A DNA stretch of 64,000 nucleotides from Candidatus Woesearchaeota archaeon (GTDB lineage Archaea; Nanobdellota; Nanobdellia; Woesearchaeales; WJKL01), in contig JAHWIR010000005.1 in the NCBI GenBank assembly GCA_019322435.1, forward strand, positions 1-64,000. The letters run 5' to 3'. Below the pieces are notes generated by a model. That model was not told where the DNA came from, searched no databases, and saw nothing but the letters and a program-made list of their open reading frames with translations. A program made the translations under genes and the position numbers. Position 1 is the stretch's first letter. Every line of letters begins with the position of its first letter. Positions 1 to 8,579 of the stretch are shown here, one piece after another.

Positions 1-323
1 AAAGGAACTGCTGGCCTGACTGTGAATTCATCTTTTTCAATCACAAAGTTGTTGCTGATGTCCTTGAATTTATAGCTGCACATTGCCTTGCAGAAAGGAT
101 TTGTTGTTACAGATGATGTGAATGTTATCTCCTGCTCCTGGTCATGAGGGATATAGATTGTTTCCTTGTCTACATCCAGCTTTACTATGATGTCATTTCC
201 CAGGATAAAATTGATATAAAGCCAGATCTTTGCTCCAGATGTTATTAAGAAGATTACTATAATTATAGCTAATATTGTTATCAGAAGTTTATGCTGTTTT
301 AGCCCCTTTTTCTTTTTTGCCAT
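1..323 (-). CDS. Membrane-anchored extracytoplasmic protein (partial; C-terminus outside window)
   Basis: An open frame of 107 codons starts at ATG 323 and runs off the window edge without a stop. The N-terminus is lysine-rich (MAKKKKGLKQHK) and is followed by one hydrophobic segment at about residues 13-33. After that comes a probable outside domain rich in beta-type sequence with two close cysteines (CKAMC). The start lies only 2 nt after the srp54 stop, so it is very likely co-transcribed with srp54. I do not recognise the family. A role at the membrane next to the SRP pathway is suggested only by position. Confidence 0.7.
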   Translation of the reverse strand, partial: MAKKKKGLKQHKLLITILAIIIVIFLITSGAKIWLYINFILGNDIIVKLDVDKETIYIPHDQEQEITFTSSVTTNPFCKAMCSYKFKDISNNFVIEKDEFTVRPAVP

Positions 324-325
324 GA

Positions 326-1675
326 TTACATACCTGGGATTTTTCCTCCTAGCTTTTTCATCATCTGCTGCATGTTCTTAGGAGATTTTCCTTTCATCAT
401 TTTAACTAACTTTTTGCTCTGCTTGTATTGCTTGATTAATTCTCTAATATCTTTTGCACTGACGCCTGAACCTTTTGCAATCCTGTCAATCCTTGTTGTT
501 GACATTATGTCTGGATTTTCCAGCTCTTCTTTTGTCATTGAGTTCATTGCTATTTTCCATTTTTCTAGTTTTCCTTCCTGAACATCTAATAATTCTTTTG
601 GAAGCTTTAACTGGCCCATTCCTGGAACCATTTCAACTAATTTGCTTAATGAGCCCATTTTTTTCATTGCAGACATCTGCTCGAACAGGTCAAGTAAATT
701 GAAGTCTCCTTTTAACAGTTTTTTAGACATGTCTTCTGCTTCTTCTTCTGTTATTGCTTCTTTTGCTTTTTCTAATAATGCTTCAATGTCTCCCATTCCT
801 AATAAACGCCCTACAAAGCCTTGCGGGTTGAAGGATTCCAAATCATCAACTTTTTCTCCAACACCTATGAACTTTATTGGGGAAGATGTTGCTGCGCAGG
901 CTGTCAATGCTCCTCCTCCTTTTGCTGTTCCGTCCATCTTTGTTGCAATGACTCCTGTTATAGAAGCATTGTCATGGAAGGTCTGGGCTTGTTTTTGAGC
1001 AGCCTGTCCAATGTCTGCTGAGATTACTAATAAATTTTCATCTGGTTTTATCAGGTTATATAATGATTTTATCTCTTTTATCAGATCATCTGACAAAGCA
1101 TCTCTTCCAGCTGTGTCTATTAATATGATATCAAATTTAGATAGTTCTTTTTCAAATTCTTTGTAGATCTTTTCAGGATTTTTTTCTTTCTTGTTTATGA
1201 AACAAGGAACATTTATCTGCTTGCACACCTGAGAAAGCTGTTCTGGAGCTGCTGGCCTGTGAACATCTAATCCGATAGCTGCAACTTTTTTTCCTCTTTT
1301 TTGGAAATATTTTGCGAGTTTTCCGATTGTAGTTGTCTTTCCAGAGCCAAAAAGCCCTGTCATCATTATCTTGAACTGTGTTTTTGTTGGCTTTATTTCT
1401 GCTGGCTTGTCTCCTAAGAATTTAACCAGTTCTTCATAGACAATGTTTACTAAATGTTCTTTTTTTGTCAGTCCTGCTGGTGTTTCTTCTTTCTTTATCC
1501 TTTCTTTTATCTCATTTGTCAGTTTGAAAACTAGCTGGACATTGACATCTGATTGTAATAGAGCTTTTTGTATGTCTTTGACTAATTCGTTTATTAGTTT
1601 TTCATCTACAAAAACACTGGATGCTATCTTCTTTAATGTGTTCTTTAGGCTTGAGCCTAGTTTCTCTAAAACCAT
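326..1675 (-). CDS. srp54: Signal recognition particle 54 kDa GTPase (SRP54/Ffh)
   Basis: This GTPase binds signal sequences and 7S RNA and delivers ribosomes to the membrane through the receptor FtsY. The 449 residues show the full N-G-M layout: a helical N domain (about 1-90), the G domain with P-loop GLFGSGKTTT at about 107, DTAGRD at about 187 and TKMDGTAKGGG at about 247, and a methionine-rich M domain (about 300-449) ending in repeated MM pairs. Length is normal for archaeal SRP54. A TATA-like element (ATTTAAATAA on the coding strand, near 1702) lies about 27 nt before ATG 1675, so the mRNA is probably leaderless. A membrane protein gene follows after 2 nt. Confidence 0.98.
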   Translation of the reverse strand: MVLEKLGSSLKNTLKKIASSVFVDEKLINELVKDIQKALLQSDVNVQLVFKLTNEIKERIKKEETPAGLTKKEHLVNIVYEELVKFLGDKPAEIKPTKTQFKIMMTGLFGSGKTTTIGKLAKYFQKRGKKVAAIGLDVHRPAAPEQLSQVCKQINVPCFINKKEKNPEKIYKEFEKELSKFDIILIDTAGRDALSDDLIKEIKSLYNLIKPDENLLVISADIGQAAQKQAQTFHDNASITGVIATKMDGTAKGGGALTACAATSSPIKFIGVGEKVDDLESFNPQGFVGRLLGMGDIEALLEKAKEAITEEEAEDMSKKLLKGDFNLLDLFEQMSAMKKMGSLSKLVEMVPGMGQLKLPKELLDVQEGKLEKWKIAMNSMTKEELENPDIMSTTRIDRIAKGSGVSAKDIRELIKQYKQSKKLVKMMKGKSPKNMQQMMKKLGGKIPGM

Positions 1676-1715
1676 ATAATCTCGTATTAGAAATGGTTAT
1701 TTAAATGTTGGGGTT

Positions 1716-2099
1716 TTAATAACCCAATAATATCATTGTCATATCATCTACTTCCTTTTTGTTCTCGGCACAGAAGATCACATTTTCTTGATTTGAATAG
1801 CAGATATTTTTAACATTTTGAATTGCATTTTCTCCTGAGCATAATAAAATATACGCCTGGTTGCCATTGCATTCTTTTCTTAAGTCTTTAATCTTATCTT
1901 TTGCTTTTTGGTTTTGCTCATATTTTTCAATCAATATATCAAATTCCTCATCTCCAAAGCGAGTGAATTTAAGATCATATCCTTTTTCCTGCAATATTAC
2001 ATCAATCTCCTTAGGATTCTCATTCTCATTCTTATCTTCTTCCTCTGTATCGTCTTTTTCTACTATTTTAACTATAACAAGAGTTTGTTCTATTCCCAT
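1716..2099 (-). CDS. Hypothetical 127-aa protein
   Basis: The product is not recognised. It starts with a beta-strand-like MGIEQTLVIVKIVE followed by a very acidic low-complexity stretch (DDTEEEDKNENENP, about 16-30), then a mixed alpha/beta region with three cysteines. A TTTTTAAAA element near 2127, about 28 nt before the ATG, supports a leaderless promoter and a real gene. It stands alone between srp54 and the TraB-like gene, in the same direction. Confidence 0.6.
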   Translation of the reverse strand: MGIEQTLVIVKIVEKDDTEEEDKNENENPKEIDVILQEKGYDLKFTRFGDEEFDILIEKYEQNQKAKDKIKDLRKECNGNQAYILLCSGENAIQNVKNICYSNQENVIFCAENKKEVDDMTMILLGY

Positions 2100-2159
2100 A
2101 TAGGAATTAAGAATGATGTTGTTTTTTAAAAATTTTGTTGAAAAAATAAAAAAAGAAAT

Positions 2160-3026
2160 TTACTGAAATTCCTTAAATAATGCTTCCTCCTCTTCCTCTG
2201 TCATCTTGTATTCAGGATTGTTAATCTTTTTTAGAAGCACCCTAGTATAAGCAGGTTTTGCTACATTAAGGTTCATTTCTTTTGTTGTGTAATCTTCCTG
2301 CTCTGTATCTTCAAATGAATCTGCAACAGGCTTATGAGCCATTCCCATGAAGAAAAGCACCTTAGTATCGTTTCTGTCCCATGCATCTTGCATTAGTTCT
2401 ATTCTTTTTTTCATTAATTTGTTTCTATACCTTGCAGATGCAGCAAACTTATCAACAAGGTTTTCAATTTTGTCTTTGCTTGGTTGAGTATTGAAATCTT
2501 CTACTGCAGACATGTAATTCTTTTTTGTTTCCATGAATTTATTATAGTCTTCAGGCTCATATGCCTCAAAAAAACGTACATAGCATTCTAGTTTTGCTGC
2601 TTGGATAACATTCTCAGCTAATATGCGTCCATTCTTATCAAAGAATATTTCTCTAATCCTCTTTCTGTAATCATCATCCCTATGTCCTAGAACATTCTCA
2701 TTGTGATTGTTCATATAATCAGTGACAAGGTTATCAAGAAATTGGTTTATCAAAGTACAGTCGTCATATTTCAGAGGGGATTCTACCAGGAATAAGTCAT
2801 ATTTCCTTTCTTTTGGTGATGCAAGCTCCTTGTTTATTTGGTCTGCATCATCCATGTTTGCATGTGAGCCAAGAAGGAAAGTTATATCTGTTGGCTTTTC
2901 CTTATAACCTTCTTTTTTTTCTATAGATGTCTCTACTGAAACTTCTTGCTTGTATAGCTTTAAGCTTGCTCCTGCAACAATTGCAGCTAATCCCATGCCC
3001 AAGCCAAGTTTATAGTACCATTTCAT
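2160..3026 (-). CDS. TraB/GumN-like membrane-anchored protein (tentative)
   Basis: The 288-residue product has one N-terminal transmembrane anchor (about residues 5-25) and a mixed alpha/beta domain. Two spaced motifs resemble the TraB/PrgY/GumN/ChaN superfamily: an early FLLGSH with YDLFLVES about 30 residues later, and a late FFMGMAH. In that superfamily such residues form a putative metal-dependent hydrolase or protease site. The assignment is inference from motif layout only. The middle is helical and highly charged, and the C-terminus ends in a run of glutamates. A TTTAAATAC box near 3053 is 27 nt before the ATG, consistent with a leaderless transcript. Confidence 0.55.
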   Translation of the reverse strand: MKWYYKLGLGMGLAAIVAGASLKLYKQEVSVETSIEKKEGYKEKPTDITFLLGSHANMDDADQINKELASPKERKYDLFLVESPLKYDDCTLINQFLDNLVTDYMNNHNENVLGHRDDDYRKRIREIFFDKNGRILAENVIQAAKLECYVRFFEAYEPEDYNKFMETKKNYMSAVEDFNTQPSKDKIENLVDKFAASARYRNKLMKKRIELMQDAWDRNDTKVLFFMGMAHKPVADSFEDTEQEDYTTKEMNLNVAKPAYTRVLLKKINNPEYKMTEEEEEALFKEFQ

Positions 3027-3106
3027 GCTATAATTTAATAAGAAAGGGTATTTAAATCTTTTGTTTTTGTTACTACTAATAAGTTAAAAAGAAATAAAAA
3101 AACTGT

Positions 3107-3622
3107 TTATTCTTCAGCTGTCTCTTCTTCAGGCTCTTCTGCATACATGAACCTGTACCAAGGTGCTTTCTCTTCTATCTTGCCCTGAGCATTGATGTTG
3201 AATCTTTTTGTTGCTCTGCCTTTGATAAATCCAAAGAATCTTACTTTTTGCCTTGCTCTTATTACTGCTGCTCCTGTTTCATTATCAACATCTTCAACAG
3301 TTACATTTTCAAATCTCTGAAGCCTTGCCTGATATCTTTCCATCCATCTGTCTAAGTTTCTCTGCAGGACTTCTCTTGCTCTTTCGTTTCTGACTCTTGT
3401 CAAAGCATTTGTCAATCCTTCTTGGATCCTTTCTCTGGCTTCTTCTGCTGTCATGTTTGCTGCCTTGAGCCTTTCTTCGATGTGCTCTCCTGTCATATTC
3501 CTTGCCTGGGCTCTTTCTTGTATTGCTGCGGCTGCTGCTGCGCAGCCTGTACATGCTGCGAAAGCTGACGGTATTGCACTCAATACAAGCAATGCCAGAA
3601 CCAAAATTGCTAGTTTTTTCAT
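3107..3622 (-). CDS. Secreted charged helical protein with signal peptide
   Basis: The product has a clear signal peptide (KKLAILVLALLVL then AIPSAFAAC) and a mature part that begins with a CTGC pair. A long Arg/Glu-rich, probably helical or coiled region (about residues 35-115) and a basic beta-like segment follow, ending in an acidic tail. I chose ATG 3622 (171 aa) rather than ATG 3628 because the AGGAGGT site at 3629-3634 is 7 nt from the former and only 1 nt from the latter. No family is recognised; an extracytoplasmic binding role is possible. Confidence 0.8.
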   Translation of the reverse strand: MKKLAILVLALLVLSAIPSAFAACTGCAAAAAAIQERAQARNMTGEHIEERLKAANMTAEEARERIQEGLTNALTRVRNERAREVLQRNLDRWMERYQARLQRFENVTVEDVDNETGAAVIRARQKVRFFGFIKGRATKRFNINAQGKIEEKAPWYRFMYAEEPEEETAEE

Positions 3623-3628
3623 TTGCAT

Positions 3629-3635
3629 ACCTCCT
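3629..3635 (-). promoter_or_regulatory. Ribosome binding site deciding the start of the secreted protein
   Basis: AGGAGGT on the minus strand is a perfect Shine-Dalgarno sequence. It sits 7 nt from ATG 3622 but abuts ATG 3628, so initiation at 3622 is favoured. Confidence 0.7.
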
Positions 3636-3737
3636 TATTAGTATAATATGCCTGTTAAGTGGGTTTTGGTATATATAATTTACTGAATAGAAAAGCTTAA
3701 ATAGTAACTTATCAGATTTTATCTTAGAGGTGGATAG

Positions 3738-4796
3738 ATGGATTTTGCAGAGATAATCAACAACATACTTGCTAACAGGTATTTAGGAGGGCTGTTCATA
3801 TTTGTAGTATTCTATGTTCTTGCTGAGCTTGTCAAGTTTGTATTAGAAGGTGTTTTCTTGAAGCTTGCCAAAAGAACAAAAACAAAGCTGGATGATTTCT
3901 TGATTAAAAAGACAAAAAGGCCAATATCTTTGTTATTGATGATGATTGGGCTTAAATTAGGATTTAATTATATGCAGCTGGCAGGAAAGACAGGAGATGT
4001 TATTGATAAAATCGTCAATTCTTTCATCACAATAATTGTCATCTATATTTCTGTGGCAATAATCAAGCTGATTGTGGATTACTGGGGGGAGAGTATTGCA
4101 AAGAAAACGAAAAGTGCAGTTGATGAGCATCTGATCATTGTGCTCAAGAAATCAATGAGTGTTGTGTTCTTTATTGCTATACTTTTAGCAATACTGCATG
4201 TGTGGGGGATTGAGATTGGTCCTTTGCTTGCTGGATTAGGTATAGGCGGAATTGCTATTGCGTTTGCCCTGCAGAAGAGCCTGGGGAATATATTTGGAGG
4301 GATTAGCCTGATATTGGACAGGAGCGTTGCAGTGGGTGATGTTGTCGTAATGGATGCTGATACAAAAGGAGAGATTGTAGATATTGGATTAAGAAGTACA
4401 AAGATCAAGACATTTGACAATGAGTTTGTCATTGTGCCGAATGGAAAACTGGAAGAGATGAACATACACAATATTGCAAAGCCTGAGCCTTCAGTCAGGA
4501 TTGTTGTTCCATTCAATGTTGCTTACAGAAGCAATGTAGCAAAAGTAAAAAAGATTGTATTGAAAGAGCTTTCTAAAGTAGATGGACTGGACAAGAAAGA
4601 AGACAGAAAGCCATTTGTAAGATTCCTAGAGATGGGAGAATCAGGAATGATGTTCAAGGCCTATTTCTACATCAGAACCTATAAAGATAAGTATAATACA
4701 ATAGACCAGGCAACTACTTTGATCTATAATGCTCTGAACAAGAACAGGATTAGAATACCATTCCCTCAGATGGATGTTCATTTGAAGAAGAGATAA
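3738..4796 (+). CDS. mscS: MscS-family small-conductance mechanosensitive channel
   Basis: This membrane channel releases solutes on osmotic downshock. The 352 residues show N-terminal transmembrane helices (about 12-35, 60-75, 90-115, 135-155) and the glycine/alanine-rich pore helix GLGIGGIAIAFALQKSLG near 165-185. The typical FGGISLILDRSVAVGD motif and the beta domain with PNG follow, and the C-terminal region ends in the usual alpha/beta fold. The ATG at 3738 follows an AGAGGTGG site. The gene is transcribed divergently from the secreted protein and shares a promoter region with it (TTAAATA near 3695). Confidence 0.95.
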   Translation: MDFAEIINNILANRYLGGLFIFVVFYVLAELVKFVLEGVFLKLAKRTKTKLDDFLIKKTKRPISLLLMMIGLKLGFNYMQLAGKTGDVIDKIVNSFITIIVIYISVAIIKLIVDYWGESIAKKTKSAVDEHLIIVLKKSMSVVFFIAILLAILHVWGIEIGPLLAGLGIGGIAIAFALQKSLGNIFGGISLILDRSVAVGDVVVMDADTKGEIVDIGLRSTKIKTFDNEFVIVPNGKLEEMNIHNIAKPEPSVRIVVPFNVAYRSNVAKVKKIVLKELSKVDGLDKKEDRKPFVRFLEMGESGMMFKAYFYIRTYKDKYNTIDQATTLIYNALNKNRIRIPFPQMDVHLKKR

Positions 4797-4830
4797 ATTT
4801 ATAAATAAATCCTTCCTATAATTCTTTAGA

Positions 4831-5049
4831 ATGGATGAAGATTATCAGAATGAAGAAAAGAAATATGATCCTCATAAAAGGCATGATTCTCTTCAGACAC
4901 ATAGGAATTTGATTAAAGGGCATACTCAAGTAAATAGTGAATCAACATTTAAAAATATATCAGATATAGTTATAGAAAAAAAAGACAACTTTGAACAAGA
5001 ACAAATAGAAGAAGAAAGAAGAAAAAAAGAAACTTCCCCTACTTCTTAA
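4831..5049 (+). CDS. Small highly charged protein (72 aa)
   Basis: No family is recognised. The product is hydrophilic, rich in Glu, Lys, Asn and Gln, probably disordered with a C-terminal charged helix. A TTTATAAA box at 4798-4806 lies about 28 nt before ATG 4831, so a leaderless promoter supports expression although the protein has no known fold. Its last 11 bases overlap the 3' end of the convergent membrane gene at 5039-5233. Confidence 0.55.
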   Translation: MDEDYQNEEKKYDPHKRHDSLQTHRNLIKGHTQVNSESTFKNISDIVIEKKDNFEQEQIEEERRKKETSPTS

Positions 5050-5233
5050 TAAACAGACTGAACAAGCCTATTATTATGAATGCTGCTGTGTACCAGCTTA
5101 TGTTCCAGAAGTTCCAGATTACTAGGTCTTGCAATAGGAAGCAGACACCTACAATCAGGGCAACTACTGCGCATATTTTGCACAATCCGCTGCCGCAAAT
5201 AGGGCATGTGCAAGCTTCAACTTTCTTTGCCAT
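5039..5233 (-). CDS. Small membrane protein with N-terminal cysteine pairs (64 aa)
   Basis: The product starts MAKKVEACTCPICGSG and has Cys spacing CxCxxC...CxxC near the N-terminus that could bind metal. Two hydrophobic segments follow (about 22-40 and 45-60) and a KK end. ATG 5233 is chosen because GAGGTG lies 6 nt upstream; an upstream GTG would overlap that site. The gene is 10 nt downstream of the 62-aa membrane gene, so the two form an operon. No function is known; a two-helix membrane protein is all that can be said. Confidence 0.7.
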   Translation of the reverse strand: MAKKVEACTCPICGSGLCKICAVVALIVGVCFLLQDLVIWNFWNISWYTAAFIIIGLFSLFIKK

Positions 5234-5243
5234 GCTTATCACC

Positions 5244-5432
5244 TCACTTTTTTTTACAAGGAAATAGTTTTGCTAATCCTGCTAGGATCAATACAACTCC
5301 AACAAATGTTGCCCAATCCAATACTGAATACATCTGATTTAGTACAACTAGAATTCCAATAATAACCATTGTTGTTCCTTTGGCTTTCATATACATCTTG
5401 TGCATTGCCATCATATCTGGTGCTTTAGCCAT
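5244..5432 (-). CDS. Small two-helix membrane protein (62 aa)
   Basis: The product has a Met-rich amphipathic start (MAKAPDMMAMHKMYMKAKG) and two hydrophobic segments (about 20-38 and 41-57), ending PCKKK. Start ATG 5432 follows an AGAGGTGA site by 6 nt. A TTAAATA box near 5472 gives a short leader. It is the first gene of a two-gene operon with the 64-aa membrane protein and is divergent from the AbrB-kinase operon. Confidence 0.7.
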   Translation of the reverse strand: MAKAPDMMAMHKMYMKAKGTTMVIIGILVVLNQMYSVLDWATFVGVVLILAGLAKLFPCKKK

Positions 5433-5499
5433 GAGAATCACCTCTTTTAGTATTTTTAGGGGTTAAAGTATTTAAGTATTTCTGTTTAAAAAAAGCATC

Positions 5500-5536
5500 A
5501 GGTTTATAAAGGCCCATATGTATAAAATATACATAT
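5500..5536 (+). promoter_or_regulatory. TATA box with 9-3-9 palindrome at the expected start site of the AbrB-kinase operon
   Basis: GGTTTATAAAGG (about 5501-5512) is a strong archaeal TATA box. A perfect inverted repeat, ATATGTATA-AAA-TATACATAT, covers 5516-5536, where transcription should begin (about 26 nt after the TATA centre). An operator for autoregulation by the downstream AbrB-like protein is a reasonable inference; it is not shown. Confidence 0.5.
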
Positions 5537-5563
5537 TTTAGGGGGTTTCTATGAGGATTTTGA

Positions 5564-5704
5564 ATGAAAAGTTTTACAATAACAAAGAAAGTAGCAAAGC
5601 ATGGAAGCCAGGCTGTAATTATAGTACCTAGAGTTCTAGAAGATGAATTAAAACCAGGAACTGTTTTGAAATTAACAATGGATGTTCTGAGGGAGGCAAA
5701 ATGA
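5564..5704 (+). CDS. AbrB/SpoVT-like mini DNA-binding protein (46 aa)
   Basis: The 46 residues (MKSFTITKKVAKHGSQAVII then VPRVLEDELKPGTVLKL) match the swapped-hairpin AbrB/MazE pattern, with the usual alternation K-V-x-K-H-G-x-Q-A-V-I-I-V-P followed by LKPGTVLKLT. Such proteins bind DNA as dimers and often repress their own operon. The frame is closed upstream by a stop, so ATG 5564 is the only start; TGAGG at 5552-5556 is the ribosome site. The stop overlaps the kinase start (ATGA at 5701-5704), so the two proteins are translationally coupled. The palindrome at 5516-5536 is a candidate target. Confidence 0.8.
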   Translation: MKSFTITKKVAKHGSQAVIIVPRVLEDELKPGTVLKLTMDVLREAK

Positions 5705-7542
5705 CAGTAAAAGATTTTATAGAGGAAAGTGAATTTATGGAATGCATCTTGTCCTTGGGAGAGAAAGAGGAATTGAAGAGAAGAGGCTATGAAATCCTGC
5801 ATAAGCTAAATGAAGGGCAGACAAGAGAGGCTTATCTTGCAAAATATGTGAGTGGTAATGTCAGTAAATTAAGAGTTGTGAAGGTACCTAAGAAAGAGGT
5901 TGATCCTTCATCTATATGTACTTTGATAAATAAAAGCAAAAGAGATGTTGATTTAGCAGAAGTAATTGCTTCTGGAGAAATCCAGCATCCTTATATTGCA
6001 GAGATTTTGGACAGCTTTAATTTAAATGGAAGAACTGTTAATGTAGAGGCGTATCATGAAGGTACTGATTTAGAGGCTCTTGTTAAAAGCGCAGGCCCTA
6101 TTAAAGATGAATCAAGATTTGACAAAATATTTACTCAAGCAATTGAGGCATTTGAATATCTTAATGAAGAAAAGAGAATCCTGCATAGAGATATAAAACC
6201 TTCAAATATTATTATTACAAAATCAGGAGATATTAAGGTAACTGATTTACAAAATGCTGCAAAGATTTTTGGTATAGATAAACTAAGCATGCCAACTAGA
6301 GGAGGAACTCCTTATACACATATTGACTTGCTTAATGCTCTTATTACTGGTAGAGAAACAAGAGCTAGCACAAGAACAGAAGTATATGCTCTTGGTGCAG
6401 CAATGTTCAATGTTCTTACAGGAGAGGATCCTTTTGGATATAAGATTGTAGCAGATGAAAATGGAAAAGAGATAAAGATTGGAAAAGAGATTTATAGAAT
6501 TAAGCTTAAAGATGGAGATAAGGATTTAGAAGAAATAACAAATGAGTATCATGAAGAAAAACTTAAGAAAATAATTAAGAAAGTGCCAAAAAAATACAAA
6601 GATGTAATCTATAGATGTTTAACAACTAATGATAAAAAAGCAATCAAGGATATGTATAGATTAAAACAAGAGTTTAGCGAGATTGTTCTTGATTACAAAG
6701 GAAGATTCAAAGAATCTCTTATTAGAGGAGCAAAAATAGCGCTGCCTACTGCTGTTGTTCTTGGTTTAACTATATTTGGAATTATAGGCGGTATAAGAGA
6801 ATCAAAAAGGGAACATAAACCAACCCTGCAGGAGATAATGCAGCATAAGGATTACAGCAAATTTAGTTTAGAAACTCTGGATGATCAATCTAGGAAATAT
6901 AGCCTTGATATACTTGTCCCTTATATGAAAGATGTTCAAGAAAGATTACCTGGATTTAGCGAAAAATTACAAAGCAGAATTGAATTTTATAGTTCACATG
7001 CAGGAAAGATTAATCTTATGCCTGTGAGACTTACTAGTTCATGGCTAAGAGCATGTTATCTTAATAAAGGATATGATGAAGTATATAAACAGAAAGGAGA
7101 AAAGAGATGTTCTCCAAGCCTTGTTCCACTAAACTTTGTTTTAAAAACAGACTTAGCTAGTAGACAATGGCATGTTGATGATAATGAAGCAATTGCTAGA
7201 GGCCTAACATATCTTAAGCACTGTTTAGGCCCTGATGCAAATGTAGCAGATGTTTATACAAACTATTTCTCTACAAGAGAAGATGTAAATACTGCTATGG
7301 TTAAAACAAAAAGCATAACATATCTTCCAAGATTTGTACCTGAAGAAAATAATCCTAATATTGGCAGCATAGAGCCAGGATATGGGCAGGCCATACCTTA
7401 TCATCAAAGACAATTGATTAACACAGCAATATCACTGTATATGATTACAGATGAAGAGGGTAAAGTAGATTTTAGCAAGATTCCAAAATTAAGTTTTATA
7501 GAAGGAACATTCAAAAATCAGCTTAATTCTGCTGTAAAGTAA
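5701..7542 (+). CDS. Membrane Ser/Thr protein kinase, PknB-like, with extracytoplasmic domain
   Basis: An N-terminal kinase domain (about 28-335) carries a loose glycine loop (NEGQTREAY), the ATP lysine in VVKVPKK (K61), HRDIKPSN with D164, and a subdomain IX-like EVYALGAAMFNVLTGEDPF. The DFG motif is altered to DLQ (D182), keeping the metal-binding Asp. One transmembrane helix (about 347-366) leads to a roughly 245-residue C-terminal domain, probably outside, that I cannot assign. The layout is that of bacterial PknB-type sensors: a signal outside, a kinase inside. It is coupled to the AbrB-like gene by an ATGA overlap, suggesting that the regulator and kinase act together. The 3' end overlaps the convergent PhoU-like gene by 20 bp. 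Confidence 0.88.
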   Translation: MTVKDFIEESEFMECILSLGEKEELKRRGYEILHKLNEGQTREAYLAKYVSGNVSKLRVVKVPKKEVDPSSICTLINKSKRDVDLAEVIASGEIQHPYIAEILDSFNLNGRTVNVEAYHEGTDLEALVKSAGPIKDESRFDKIFTQAIEAFEYLNEEKRILHRDIKPSNIIITKSGDIKVTDLQNAAKIFGIDKLSMPTRGGTPYTHIDLLNALITGRETRASTRTEVYALGAAMFNVLTGEDPFGYKIVADENGKEIKIGKEIYRIKLKDGDKDLEEITNEYHEEKLKKIIKKVPKKYKDVIYRCLTTNDKKAIKDMYRLKQEFSEIVLDYKGRFKESLIRGAKIALPTAVVLGLTIFGIIGGIRESKREHKPTLQEIMQHKDYSKFSLETLDDQSRKYSLDILVPYMKDVQERLPGFSEKLQSRIEFYSSHAGKINLMPVRLTSSWLRACYLNKGYDEVYKQKGEKRCSPSLVPLNFVLKTDLASRQWHVDDNEAIARGLTYLKHCLGPDANVADVYTNYFSTREDVNTAMVKTKSITYLPRFVPEENNPNIGSIEPGYGQAIPYHQRQLINTAISLYMITDEEGKVDFSKIPKLSFIEGTFKNQLNSAVK

Positions 7543-8425
7543 TTCCCATTAATGGTGAAGAAGCTAAATAGAAATTTCTTATTGCATTCATGATATGATG
7601 CAGTATGATAGTATTTTTGCCTTTCTTTAGCAAAGGATATGCTTTATTGTAAATTATATCTTTTTCCATGTCATGAATTTTTTCTATTAATGTTATATCT
7701 TTCTTAAGATAAGCTTGTTTTAAAGATTCAAACATTGTTTTGCATTCTTCAAAGAATTGCAGTACTTCTTTAGGTTCTTTGATTTTAGACAGATGTTTTA
7801 AGCCTAAGTAGACCTCTCTTTGTCCGTGTATTGTTAATGTTAAGAATGCCCAGAATAATTGAGCGTTTTTTTCTGCTATTTGTTTCTTTGCAATAACTCT
7901 TCTGCAGAAATTATCATACTGCTGTATCTTTTCTTCTATTTCTTCAAAATCTTCAATTGGCTCTTCTTTATTTATTACCTGCTCTGCAATAGTTAGTAAT
8001 TCTGATATGTTGTATAATATCTTTTGAAGCAATATGTTAAACTGTTCTGCAGATGGTTCTGTTATGTTCTCTATTTTGCATGAGTTTTTTTCTTTTTTTA
8101 TTATTTCAAAACCTAAGAGACGGGTATTTACAATATCTTTTATAACCTTGAATTGGGTTTGGTGTTCAAAGAAAACATCAACTTTATCATAACCTAACCT
8201 GTAAGCATTTGTTAATGCTGTTCTTATTGCTGACTCTGTAAATCCTGTTAGTTTGATTTCTGTCCTTTTTTTTGCTTTAATTCCTTTTGCTGAAATCAAA
8301 AGATTGTTCTCTATCTGTTCTATATTAACTTCATCCCCTTTCTTGAATTCAAATTCCTTTACCCACTTAGCAGGCAGACTAATCATCATAGTTGCTGCTC
8401 CTTGTTTTACTAGTTTTCTTTTCAT
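7523..8425 (-). CDS. AbrB-PhoU phosphate-type regulator
   Basis: The product has an N-terminal AbrB/SpoVT domain (KRKLVKQGAATMMISLPAKW, then KGDEVNIEQ) and helical PhoU-like repeats (about 100-300). This architecture is common in archaea, where it is linked to phosphate uptake control; the target is unknown here because no pst genes are nearby. ATG 8425 (300 aa) is chosen over an upstream TTG because the TATA box ATATA at 8450-8458 lies 28 nt before ATG 8425 and would overlap the longer reading. A second gene of the same architecture is at 29044-29988. Confidence 0.88.
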   Translation of the reverse strand: MKRKLVKQGAATMMISLPAKWVKEFEFKKGDEVNIEQIENNLLISAKGIKAKKRTEIKLTGFTESAIRTALTNAYRLGYDKVDVFFEHQTQFKVIKDIVNTRLLGFEIIKKEKNSCKIENITEPSAEQFNILLQKILYNISELLTIAEQVINKEEPIEDFEEIEEKIQQYDNFCRRVIAKKQIAEKNAQLFWAFLTLTIHGQREVYLGLKHLSKIKEPKEVLQFFEECKTMFESLKQAYLKKDITLIEKIHDMEKDIIYNKAYPLLKKGKNTIILHHIMNAIRNFYLASSPLMGITLQQN

Positions 8426-8579
8426 CTTGATTTTGGGAAATTTAAGCAATATATAAACCTTATGGATTTGTTTATAGATTTATACTAGTATATATACTTT
8501 AAACTGAATGTTTATATTTTAAGATTTTTATGAATTTACTAAAGAGCGTGTTCTAGATAAGTTATTGGAGGATAAAAAA

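Noticed and set aside
475..998. Overlapping + strand frames across srp54
   Set aside because: Antisense to SRP54 with no signals of their own.
5564..7542. Toxin-antitoxin module made by the AbrB protein and the kinase
   Set aside because: The partner is a large transmembrane kinase of PknB type, not a known toxin such as HipA, Doc or MazF.
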